Positions 53,097 through 64,000 of a DNA stretch of 64,000 nucleotides are shown piece after piece. Position 1 is the first letter of the stretch. Each line of letters opens with the position of its first letter. Source of the DNA: Selaginella moellendorffii (Eukaryota > Streptophyta > Lycopodiopsida > Selaginellales > Selaginellaceae); assembly GCF_000143415.4 (NCBI RefSeq), contig NW_003314294.1, forward strand, positions 873,453 to 937,452, read 5' to 3'. The notes beneath the pieces were generated by a model. It saw nothing but the letters and a program-made list of their open reading frames with translations. It had not been told where the DNA came from and did no database searches. The translations under genes and the position numbers were made by a program.

Positions 53097-56000
53097 TATA
53101 AATGACTAATTTTTCCATTCTACTTTAGTCATTTAATCGCACCTCCAACCACTTAGAGGAGTTTCATTCACAACCTTCATAAATCCCATTCAAGACTTGG
53201 GGCTTGCTAGCCCTGAAAAAAGCATCCCTGCCACTCAACCTTTGCACTTGGTCCAAGTGCTCTACGTGTCCAATCCCATGACCGACACCCCAAGATACCA
53301 CTGACCTCTCAACCCATTACGCTAAGGCCATGCCCATTTAAATTAGTCACACTAGTGGTCCAACACCACTTGCATCGCAGTTCCGTCTCTCAAGACTAGG
53401 CCATCCATCCATGAGTGATCATCCCAGATCCACTCCTTAGCATCCTTAGGATGCCCCCAGATATGAGGAATAGCCTTCCCCAATATCTCTTTTCCAATCC
53501 CCACCAAGTCCCTTTTTGTCCATAGCTGTGTTTGCCAACACTGTCATTGGATCAAGGCCCACAGGCCCGACCTCTAAGTCCCACTATCCTTTGGGACTTC
53601 CTCACCATGTGACTGTATCCTTGGTCATTGCACTAGAGGATTGCTCTTCTTCCTTTTCACCGTATGAGATTTTGGGACAACATTTCGGAACACCATGGCC
53701 TTACGCGAGCCTCATGGGTACTCTCCCCACCTTCTGCCTTTTGGTGCTCTAGCCATGGGCTTAGAGCGAGGTTCCGTTGAGCCACGCCAGGTATCCAAGT
53801 AGGTAGTGCCACCCACACTTGGACTAGAAGCATCGACCATTCGATCTCCCGGGGGAACTAGAGCTGGCTCTTGAATACTTCACCAAGCTACCCCACTTGT
53901 CGGTCCATATTCACTCTAGTCTTAGACTTCCCAGTGGTCAGCTCATCACCCAACACTTGGGTACAGCTTTCCTGGGCCAAACTAGCCTTTCTTGGCCAAA
54001 CTGGCTCCACTGCAGTCCTCCCCCTTACTATACTTTTGGAGCTCACCAAACCCCCTAGGGTCTGGGACACAAACGCTTTGGGCTTTCACCCTCTCAAACT
54101 CGAACTCGGACTCGGACTTGGGCTCAATCTTGGCCTTGGCCTTGGTCTCGGTCTCAGTCCCGGTCCCGGTCTCGGTCTCGGTCCCAGTCTCGGTCTCGAT
54201 CTCAGTCCTGGTCTCAGTCTCGATCTCGACTTCGGACTCCATCTTGGGTCCTTCTCGGACTCCATCTTGGGTCCATCTTGGACTCCATCTCGGACTCCAT
54301 CTCGGGTCCATCTCGGGTCCATCTTAGACTCCATCTTGGGTCCATCTCAGGTCCATCTCGGACTCCACCTCGGGTCCACCTCAGACTCCACCTCGGGTCC
54401 ACCTCGGACTCCACGGACTCCATCTCGGACTCCATCTCGGACTCCATCTCGGGTCCATCTCGGGTCCACCTCGGACTCCACCTCAGACTCTATCTCAGAC
54501 TCCACCTCGGACTCTATCTCGGACTCCATCTCAGGTCCATCTCGGGTCCACCTTGGACTCCATCTCGGACTCCATCTCGGGTCCATCTCAGACTCCGTCT
54601 CAGATCCATCTCGGACACTTCCACGTGTCATGTGTCGATCCTATTGTGTTCCTTTTCTAGAGACTCACTTATCTCTCACTTCGTGCTTGTTCGTTGAGCA
54701 CTTCGTTAGGAGTTCCACTCCTGCTCTCGACCTTTATAGTCGGAGCTTTTAGTCCAAATGTGTTACGCTTGTTTGGTTTTCGCTTCGGCCACTACTACCT
54801 AGCACCCTTCTGGTTTCACTTTGAGGCCTAGGGATTTTGTGTCTCACAACTCCACCACCCATAAACAAAGTTCGATGTCCTCATCAAATGATAAACCCTT
54901 TTATAAAGTAACACCCACACGTATTACCATTTTCATCCTTGGCACCCATTCAATATTTGTCTATGGTTTGACATTGAAGGCTCACCATGCCTTGTCCATC
55001 CTCTAAGGAGCATAGTCTCTCCAATATAAAGACTTATTCGACCACCTAGGGTGGTTTGCTCCCTTTTATTGGTTCAGTTCCCGCTAAACCCGTTAGAGAA
55101 ATCTTCTCTAACTCAATTCCACTACTCATTCTCGAGTAGTCTCAGATTCCATCGACATAACCTTTGCATTTTGGAACTTTTAATTTTGACTTTTCAGAGT
55201 CAATTTCCTAGATGTCTCTAACACCTTACATTGCACATGGTGCAACTCCACTTCCCCATCCTAGGAAGTTCCTTACTTGAGAGCACCATCATCCTCTCTT
55301 CGATATCGTGCCACATTTGGCACTAAGTTCCAGTTATCGTAATTTGTGCTAGGGCTGTCCATTGCCCTATCATTTTGCTACTTTACCACTCCTTCCCTTG
55401 GAGCTTCCATTTTTGCCAAATCGGAGCAATTGGGAACCTATCTTTGGAAACACATTACCTTCCCATATTCCATTAGCGTCCAATACATTAGTGTTCCTGG
55501 ATTAACTTTGCCATTTGGCTTCTATCCCATGATTCCCATGGCCCTTTTTTTAGCCACTAGATTTTTGCTCCTATATTTGATTGTTGCACCAAGCAACACA
55601 TGATCGCCACCTCCATTCTCGAAGTATCCTTTCAATTCCATAGCAAAGACTTTGCTTTGCCAAGTCCAGAGGGTGTTCACCCTTAGTACGTCTTTTTAGC
55701 ATTTTCTGTTGTGGGCTCTATCACAGGCCAACTTGAGACCCCCCCATGGATCTTTTATAAAGACTACTTTCCTCGGACTTATTATGCCATCGCATTGACA
55801 TAGCTCATTTCCCTTAGGTGTTCTTCCCACTTGGTCATCTTGACCAAGCCACACCATCATCAATAGTTCCAATCAACACTTTATACTTGGAACTTTATCT
55901 CTTAACCTCACAAAGACTTTGTCCTTGTTTTAGCCATAAGATCACATAGTGATCTAACCTTGGCATTTTAATAAGTTTGCCAATAGATACTAGGTCTTCC

Positions 56001-58725
56001 AAACCTTTAAATTGTTCACCATGACCCCAAGAGCATCCCCCACATTTGGTGGTGCACCCAAGCTAGCCCTTCCGGCCAAGGGTCCATAGCAACTGAGACT
56101 GGGTGTCCCCATCTCATTCACCATGTCCTTGGTGCCCTTCGCACCAAAGTGTTCAAGTTAGATATGCTGAACCACACTAAGCAATCTAATCGTACATCAC
56201 GACTCTGGGGCATCCCCCACTTGGCGATATGCCCAAACTAATCTCCTTACTAAGAATCCATGACCACCGAAAAATGAGTGTCCTCATATTCCAAACTATC
56301 ACCTCACCCTAGTGAGTTGGGACTTGAACCCAAGCACTAGAGGGTCAGGACTCAAACCCAACCTCCATATATGCATCTACGGATGGCATCACACAGGATG
56401 CCTAGCGTGACTCCCCACGCCGGTGCACCAACTTATATTTAAAGCGCACTACAGATCACTGCTTAAGAACCTAGTTCCTCTGCACTGCCAAGTCTTCTCA
56501 CTTGACAAGTCTGTGATCATGCATGGACTCCTTTATGCTTGGCCCCATGGGCCACCCCTTTGAAGTTGGCTCCTTCAACTAGAGCATTCGTTCCCCTGAC
56601 CTGCCAATCTCACTTAGTAAGTCATCCAACCACTGTAACATAGTTCATGCATAAGCGTGAAAGTCCTTAACCATTGATTTTCGTTCAAAGCCCTCTCTTT
56701 GAACACTCGGGAACTACTTCCTTAACCTTGATAGCCTCGCCTTTTGGCAAGCTTTAAGACCACACTTCTGCTACGCCACTCTGATTTCGCACGCTCTATA
56801 AACCATTTACACTTGGATGTCTAAGTACTTATCTACCTAGAGGAATGTTCAAGGAACTCTGTTCCTTAGCTTGTTAAGGTCTCTCTATTTGTAAAATTTC
56901 CAATTGCCATATAATCTAACATGGACAATTCCATGTTTTAGACTCTCCATGGCATCATAGTCGCTAGTAACAACATGCTTAAGCACCCACTTGATTTTCC
57001 ACTCCTAACTTGTATAACCACCCTTGGTCATGCCTGCCAACTCTTATAGTTCGGTTCTATCTTTTTACTATTTGCCTTTTGGCCTACTTATATACATTCC
57101 CTTTGGTTATTCTTCTTTAGATTAGGAAGATAGCTTTGCACTTTGTACCATGTATTGGCAAGTATCCATAGAGATGAACCTACTTGACAACCTAGGGAGT
57201 GGCTCTTCAATCCAGGTTTGCTCACCTTATAATCCCACACACTGGGATTACCATTGCTACTTAGGGGCGTTTATATACCCATCACTAGCCTTGCCAAAAT
57301 CCCTTTTTGGCTTTGTCCAATTTGGGTAGACAGACTTCTTCTGTCTCCGCAACCTTGGACATTTGGATAGCACCTCCTATCCATCATTCGTTAGGGACTT
57401 TATCCTTTAGGCATTATCCATTGCCTTCACGACACCAAATACCCCCTCTTGGTGTTCTAGAGTGCTTGGGTGTCCCAATGATAACCTCTTTGGCAATGAG
57501 CATTCCCTTTACGACATTGATTTACTATATCGCAACATAAGCAATTTATCCCCCATAAGGGTATATTTAACTTTCTTATCCCAATAAAAAGTCTTAGGTA
57601 GTTACCTTCTACCAGTTTAACCAATTATTTTACACCTTTTGCTTAGTTACTTTGTAGTTGTCAAGTCCTACAACTCATTGTTAGTGCTTCCACACTTCCA
57701 TCATTATTTGGGTCACCACACTCCAATCGCATGCCTTCCAGCTTAGGCTATGTCATTCCCATTTCCATTAGGATTCCTTTGGGAAAGGGTTTTCATGAAC
57801 CCACCAACTTGACCTCAAGGCATCATGTCTTAGCACATTCAGTGTCTCCACACCATCGGCTTTATAAGCCTACATTTACAACACTTCTTATTTATGTCTT
57901 GGTCTTTTACCAAGACCAATATAATTGTCTCTTATGCCAACTATCCATTAGCACTACACCATAGAGTTCATGCACAACTTTGTGTCAAAGTTGTTTTCTT
58001 TCGAGAAACTCTTTCCCATGACTTTTGCATGGCACCTTCTGCCACTAATAAAATAAACACTATTCTCATACTTAGATCTTAAGATCCTCCCCATCCTTCA
58101 TGGGGCACCACACACCTTAGTGTAAATGCTTTTACCAATCCTTTAAGATCATCCCTTGACTCTACTCGAGTCATATAGCATTTTTGGACTTTGCCAATCC
58201 AATGACCCATAAGGTTTTATTTTTGAGGTGACAGCACACTGGAATACAACTTCGTGTATTCATGTCCTACTCATAAGGACCATCTTTGCAAGTGTCATTC
58301 TAACACTTTATTATTTTCTATTCTCTGTGGGCTATCTTTGCCCTTTAGGACTATCCGTCCATATGATGAGAATATCGACTCATCCTTTGAGCACACCCCC
58401 AACTTCTTGGGTTTATTCCAGCATTTATAAAAGGTAATATCAGCTACCACTTCAAGGACTTGTGTCCTCATCCATACTTAACCTCTCACGGTCATCCATT
58501 CCGGTCTCACCTTTATGAGCACCAGCCTCAACTATGTGAGGATAATTTTGTGACTCCTTTATTGTTTTGGAGTTTCTATCTTTCCTGTGATCCCAACTGT
58601 AATTATTTACCACAACTACATTAGCCAATTTGTTACGTCAAATGCTCATCTAGATCACATCCTCAACTCCCTGAAGAAACCCTTATACTATTCCTAAAAT
58701 CCCAAAGTCGTTCCATTATTAGCCC
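53097..58725 (-). repeat. Putative giant LTR, left copy
   Basis: Left boundary set by the shared terminal motif. The right boundary, somewhere between 58715 and 58730, is set only by analogy with the TRIM, where the LTR ends about 15 bp before CCTACAAG. No internal coding sequence. Confidence 0.5.
54090..54620. repeat. CTCGGACTCCATCT-type minisatellite, copy 1
   Basis: Degenerate array of CTCGGTCTCGGTCCC then GGACTCCATCTCGG units. It yields spurious Leu-Gly-, Ser-Asp- or Glu-Ser-rich ORFs in several frames of both strands, identical in the second copy. Confidence 0.85.
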
Positions 58726-58890
58726 TTTTCTATCTACCGCCTCACCTACAAGTTCACACATGAATTGTAGTGGAGAGCCATGTCTTCCTGACATGCTACT
58801 CCTCAAGGATAGGCCCACTCCTAAGACCTTCCGATGCCAACACTAGCGGTGATATACTTGAGCACCAATAAAAGTCAGACTAAGGAACAA

Positions 58891-58901
58891 CTCCGATACC
58901 A
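58891..58901 (-). other. Primer-binding site, initiator-Met tRNA type
   Basis: Minus-strand TGGTATCGGAG, three bases from the LTR end (TTACA on the minus strand, 58905-58909). It differs from the standard TGGTATCAGAG by one A-to-G change. Confidence 0.75.
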
Positions 58902-58904
58902 AAT

Positions 58905-61900
58905 TGTAAGCGACTAATTTTTCCATTCTATTTTAGTCACTTCACCGCACCTCCGACCACTTGGAGGAGTCTCATTCACAACCTCCATAAGTCCCATTCA
59001 AGACTTGGGGCTTGCTAGCCCCGAAAAAAGCATCCCTACCACTCAACCTTTGCACTTGGTCCAAGTGCTCTACGTGTCCAATCCCATGACCGACACCCCA
59101 AGATACCACTGACCTCTCAACCCATTACGCTAAGGCCATGCCCATTTAAATTAGTCACACTAGTGGTCCAACACCACTTGCATCGCAGTTCCGTCTCTCA
59201 AGACTAGGCCATCCATCCATGAGTGATCATCCCAGATCCACTCCTTAGCATCCTTAGGATGCCCCCAGATATGAGGAATAGCCTTCCCCAATATCTCTTT
59301 TCCAATCCCCACCAAGTCCCTTTTTGTCCATAGCTGTGTTTGCCAACACTGTCATTGGATCAAGGCCCACAGGCCCGACCTCTAAGTCCCACTATCCTTT
59401 GGGACTTCCTCACCATGTGACTGTATCCTTGGTCATTGCACTAGAGGATTGCTCTTCTTCCTTTTCACCGTATGAGATTTTGGGACAACATTTCGGAACA
59501 CCATGGCCTTACGCGAGCCTCATGGGTACTCTCCCCACCTTCTGCCTTTTGGTGCTCTAGCCATGGGCTTAGAGCGAGGTTCCGTTGAGCCACGCCAGGT
59601 ATCCAAGTAGGTAGTGCCACCCACACTTGGACTAGAAGCATCGACCATTCGATCTCCCGGGGGAACTAGAGCTGGCTCTTGAATACTTCACCAAGCTACC
59701 CCACTTGTCGGTCCATATTCACTCTAGTCTTAGACTTCCCAGTGGTCAGCTCATCACCCACCACGCTGCACTGCCTACACTAGCCTTTCTTGGCCAAACT
59801 GGCTCCACTGCAGTCCTCCCCCTTACTATACTTTTGGAGCTCACCAAACCCCCTAGGGTCTGGGACACAAACGCTTTGGGCTTTCACCCTCTCAAACTCG
59901 AACTCGGACTCGGACTTGGGCTCAATCTTGGCCTTGGCCTTGGTCTCGGTCTCAGTCCCGGTCCCGGTCTCGGTCTCGGTCCCAGTCTCGGTCTCGATCT
60001 CAGTCCTGGTCTCAGTCTCGATCTCGACTTCGGACTCCATCTTGGGTCCTTCTCGGACTCCATCTTGGGTCCATCTTGGACTCCATCTCGGACTCCATCT
60101 CGGGTCCATCTCGGGTCCATCTTAGACTCCATCTTGGGTCCATCTCAGGTCCATCTCGGACTCCACCTCGGGTCCACCTCAGACTCCACCTCGGGTCCAC
60201 CTCGGACTCCACGGACTCCATCTCGGACTCCATCTCGGACTCCATCTCGGGTCCATCTCGGGTCCACCTCGGACTCCACCTCAGACTCTATCTCAGACTC
60301 CACCTCGGACTCTATCTCGGACTCCATCTCAGGTCCATCTCGGGTCCACCTTGGACTCCATCTCGGACTCCATCTCGGGTCCATCTCAGACTCCGTCTCA
60401 GATCCATCTCGGACACTTCCACGTGTCATGTGTCGATCCTATTGTGTTCCTTTTCTAGAGACTCACTTATCTCTCACTTCGTGCTTGTTCGTTGAGCACT
60501 TCGTTAGGAGTTCCACTCCTGCTCTCGACCTTTATAGTCGGAGCTTTTAGTCCAAATGTGTTACGCTTGTTTGGTTTTCGCTTCGGCCACTACTACCTAG
60601 CACCCTTCTGGTTTCACTTTGAGGCCTAGGGATTTTGTGTCTCACAACTCCACCACCCATAAACAAAGTTCGATGTCCTCATCAAATGATAAACCCTTTT
60701 ATAAAGTAACACCCACACGTATTACCATTTTCATCCTTGGCACCCATTCAATATTTGTCTATGGTTTGACATTGAAGGCTCACCATGCCTTGTCCATCCT
60801 CTAAGGAGCATAGTCTCTCCAATATAAAGACTTATTCGACCACCTAGGGTGGTTTGCTCCCTTTTATTGGTTCAGTTCCCGCTAAACCCGTTAGAGAAAT
60901 CTTCTCTAACTCAATTCCACTACTCATTCTCGAGTAGTCTCAGATTCCATCGACATAACCTTTGCATTTTGGAACTTTTAATTTTGACTTTTCAGAGTCA
61001 ATTTCCTAGATGTCTCTAACACCTTACATTGCACATGGTGCAACTCCACTTCCCCATCCTAGGAAGTTCCTTACTTGAGAGCACCATCATCCTCTCTTCG
61101 ATATCGTGCCACATTTGGCACTAAGTTCCAGTTATCGTAATTTGTGCTAGGGCTGTCCATTGCCCTATCATTTTGCTACTTTACCACTCCTTCCCTTGGA
61201 GCTTCCATTTTTGCCAAATCGGAGCAATTGGGAACCTATCTTTGGAAACACATTACCTTCCCATATTCCATTAGCGTCCAATACATTAGTGTTCCTGGAT
61301 TAACTTTGCCATTTGGCTTCTATCCCATGATTCCCATGGCCCTTTTTTTAGCCACTAGATTTTTGCTCCTATATTTGATTGTTGCACCAAGCAACACATG
61401 ATCGCCACCTCCATTCTCGAAGTATCCTTTCAATTCCATAGCAAAGACTTTGCTTTGCCAAGTCCAGAGGGTGTTCACCCTTAGTACGTCTTTTTAGCAT
61501 TTTCTGTTGTGGGCTCTATCACAGGCCAACTTGAGACCCCCCCATGGATCTTTTATAAAGACTACTTTCCTCGGACTTATTATGCCATCGCATTGACATA
61601 GCTCATTTCCCTTAGGTGTTCTTCCCACTTGGTCATCTTGACCAAGCCACACCATCATCAATAGTTCCAATCAACACTTTATACTTGGAACTTTATCTCT
61701 TAACCTCACAAAGACTTTGTCCTTGTTTTAGCCATAAGATCACATAGTGATCTAACCTTGGCATTTTAATAAGTTTGCCAATAGATACTAGGTCTTCCAA
61801 ACCTTTAAATTGTTCACCATGACCCCAAGAGCATCCCCCACATTTGGTGGTGCACCCAAGCTAGCCCTTCCGGCCAAGGGTCCATAGCAACTGAGACTGG

Positions 61901-64000
61901 GTGTCCCCATCTCATTCACCATGTCCTTGGTGCCCTTCGCACCAAAGTGTTCAAGTTAGATATGCTGAACCACACTAAGCAATCTAATCGTACATCACGA
62001 CTCCGGGGCATCCCCCACTTGGCGATATGCCCAAACTAATCTCCTTACTAAGAATCCATGACCACCGAAAAATGAGTGTCCTCATATTCCAAACTATCAC
62101 CTCACCCTAGTGAGTTGGGACTTGAACCTAAGCACTAGAGGGTCAGGACTCAAACCCAACCTCCATATATGCATCTATGGACGGCATCACACAGGATGCC
62201 TAGCGTGACTCCCCATGCCGGTGCACCAACTTATATTTAAAGCGCACTACAGATCACTGCTTAAGAACCTAGTTCCTCTGCACTGCCAAGTTTTCTCACT
62301 TGACAAGTCTGTGATCATGCATGGACTCCTTTATGCTTGGCCCCATGGGCCACCCCTTTGAAGTTGGCTCCTTCAACTAGGGCATTCGTTCCCCTGACCT
62401 GCCAATCTCACTTAGTAAGTCATCCGACCACTGTAACATGGTTCATGCATAAGCGTGAAAGTCCTTAACCATTGATTTTCGTTCAAAGCCCTCTCTTTGA
62501 ACACTCGGGAACTACTTCCTTAACCTTGATAGCCTCGCCTTTTGGCAAGCTTTAAGACCACACTTCTGCTACGCCACTTTGATTTCGCGCGCTCTATAAA
62601 CCATTTACACTTGGATGTCTAAGTACTTATCTACCTAGAGGAATGTTCAAGGAACTCTGTTCCTTAGCTTGCTAAGGTCTCTCTATTTGTAAGATTTCCA
62701 ATTGCCATATAATCTAACATGGACAATTCCATGTTTTAGACTCTCCATGGCATCATAATCGCTAGTAACAATATGCTTAAGCACCCACTTGATTTTCCAC
62801 TCCCAACTTGTATAACCACCCTTGGTCATGCCTGCCAACTCATATAGTTCAGTTCTATCTTTTTACTATTTGCCTTTTGGCTTACTTATATACATTCCCT
62901 TTGGTTATTCTTCTTTAGATTAGGAAGATAGCTTTGCACTTTGTACCATGCATTGGCAAGTATCCATAGAGATGAACCTACTTGACAACCTAAGGAGTGG
63001 TTCTTCAATTCGGGTTTGCTCACCTTATAATCCCACACACTGGGATTACCATTGCTACTTAGGGGCCTTTATATACCCATCACTAGCCTTGCCAAAATTC
63101 CTTTTTGGCTTTGTCCAATTTGGGTAGACAGACTTCTCCCGTCTCCGCAACCTTGGACATTTGGATAACACCTCCTATCCATCATTCGTTAGGGACTTTA
63201 TCCTTTAGGCATTATCCATTGCCCTCACGACACCAAATACCCCCTTCTGGTGTTCTAGAGTGCTTGGGTGTCCCATTGATAACCTCTTTGGCAATAAGCA
63301 TTCCCTTTACGACATTGATTTACTATATCGCAACATAAATAATTTATCCCCCATAAGGGTATATTTAACTTTCTTATCCCAATAAAAAGTCTTAGGTAGT
63401 TACCTTCTACCAGTTTAACTAATTATTTTACACCTTTTGCTTAGTTACTTTGTAGTTGTCAAGTCCTACAACTCATTGTTAGTGCTTCCACACTTCCATC
63501 ATTATTTGGGTCACCACACTCCAATCGCATGCCTTCCAGCTTAGGCTATGTCATTCCTATTTCCATTAGGATTCCTTTGGGAAGGGGTTTTCATAAACCC
63601 ACCAACTTTACCTCAAGGCATCATGTCTTGGCACATTCAGTGTCTCCACACCATCGGCTTTATAAGCCTACATTTACGACACTTCTTATTTATGTCTAGG
63701 TCTTTTACCAAGACCAATATAATTGTCTCTTATGCCAACTATCCATTAGCACTACACCATAGAGTTCATGCACAACTTTGTGTCAAAGTTGTTTTCTTTC
63801 GAGAAACTCTTTTCCATGACTTTTGCATGGCACCTTCTGCCACTAATAAAATACCCACTGTTCTCATACTTGGATCTTAAGATCCTCCCCATCCTTCATG
63901 GGGCACCACACACCTTAGTGTAAATGCTTTTACCAATCCTTTAAGATCATCCCTTGACTCTACTCGAGTCATATAGCATTTTTGGACTTGGCCAATCCAA
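58905..64000 (-). repeat. Putative giant LTR, right copy (incomplete)
   Basis: Direct copy of 53097 onward, offset 5808 bp up to the variable patch at 59761-59778 and 5798 bp after it. Nearly identical over about 59039-62002, with scattered substitutions on both sides of that block. Truncated by the window edge. Confidence 0.7.
59888..60416. repeat. CTCGGACTCCATCT-type minisatellite, copy 2
   Basis: Matches copy 1 without a visible difference, which is surprising for such an unstable sequence and suggests recent homogenisation or assembly duplication. Confidence 0.85.

Larger units (their letters stand above)
53097..64000 (-). mobile_element. Large non-coding LTR retroelement, two direct 5.8-kb copies
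   Basis: Two direct copies start at 53097 (TATAAATGAC) and 58905 (TGTAAGCGAC), 5808 bp apart; the second runs off the window. Just left of the second, 58891-58901 is the reverse complement of TGGTATCGGAG, one mismatch from the initiator-methionine tRNA primer site TGGTATCAGAG, so the element reads on the minus strand. No gag or pol sequence is visible on either strand. The 58730-58904 segment resembles the 208-bp internal domain of the TRIM at 1553-2150 (CCTACAAGTTCACAC near its left end, ATACCAAA at its right). I therefore favour LTRs of about 5.6 kb with a tiny internal domain; a tandem array of long non-coding elements sharing short LTRs is the alternative. Confidence 0.75.

Noticed and set aside
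53871-54752. 293-aa and related ORFs rich in LGLGLG, SDSISD or MESEME (also at 59705-60550 and 342-947)
   Set aside because: They arise from minisatellite units whose lengths suit open frames. Several frames on both strands are open at once and differ only by the repeat.
55346-55603. Hydrophobic 85-aa ORF (copy at 61144-61401) that could suggest a membrane protein
   Set aside because: Lies inside the non-coding large repeat. It is CT-rich, which gives Leu, Ser and Phe, and has no start context or relatives visible here. Identity between copies only reflects the recent homogenisation.
53097-64000. Segmental duplication of a host locus instead of a retroelement
   Set aside because: The primer-site sequence next to the second copy, the shared internal segment with a TRIM, and a third decayed copy at 1-2618 fit a mobile element better.
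1-64000. tRNA, rRNA or CRISPR arrays
   Set aside because: None noticed on reading. The tandem repeats present are minisatellites without spacer structure. I could not run a covariance search, so a tRNA gene could have been missed.

Overview
The window looks like nuclear DNA of a seed-free vascular plant, most likely the lycophyte Selaginella (S. moellendorffii-like). The signs are very short introns (46 to about 90 nt), several large intronless PPR genes, a sperm-flagellum gene (CFAP53) kept beside ordinary plant genes, S-domain receptor kinases, and gene-dense GC-rich islands set between AT-rich, retrotransposon-filled blocks. The species name is inference; no search was run.

Layout. 1-5.2 kb: a decayed copy (1-2618) of a large repeat, with a complete 598-bp TRIM element nested in it, then AT-rich DNA ending in a Ty3/gypsy reverse-transcriptase relic that abuts a broken PPR gene. 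5.5-20.7 kb: gene island with three PPR genes, CFAP53, LSM8, a WDR82/S2L WD40 gene and a SKIP31-type F-box gene, plus small uncertain genes. 20.7-22.3 kb: a scrambled, partly inverted pseudocopy of the FY gene that directly follows a PPR gene lacking its C-terminal region. 22.9-25.8 kb: a Crinkler (CR)-type P-loop NTPase plus nuclease-like gene. 26.9-30.9 kb: a defective Ty3/gypsy element with 175-bp LTRs. 32.8-36.4 kb: a STAND/AAA-like ATPase gene head-to-head with intact FY. 37.1-41.6 kb: two tail-to-tail paralogous coiled-coil genes. 41.9-43.8 kb: an AIMP1/EMAP-II-like tRNA-binding protein. 43.9-49.2 kb: two head-to-head S-domain receptor kinases. 49.7-52.7 kb: a Ty1/copia relic between inverted LTR-like ends. 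53.1-64 kb: two direct copies (period 5808 then 5798 bp) of a large non-coding retroelement repeat, the second running off the window.

The host genes mostly serve separate housekeeping roles: organellar RNA processing (PPRs), U6 snRNP (LSM8), histone methylation/transcription termination (S2L), ubiquitination (SKIP31), mRNA 3' end formation (FY), tRNA delivery (AIMP1-like), sperm motility (CFAP53) and cell-surface perception (receptor kinases). Several pairs share very short divergent promoters: LSM8/S2L 100 bp, ATPase/FY 118 bp, receptor kinases 258 bp.

The most unusual object is the 53-64 kb element. A methionine-tRNA-like primer site lies just left of the second copy, and a ~175-bp segment there resembles the whole internal domain of the nested TRIM. 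This suggests LTRs of about 5.6 kb around an internal region of less than 0.2 kb. Exon models were built by eye from splice sites and family resemblance.
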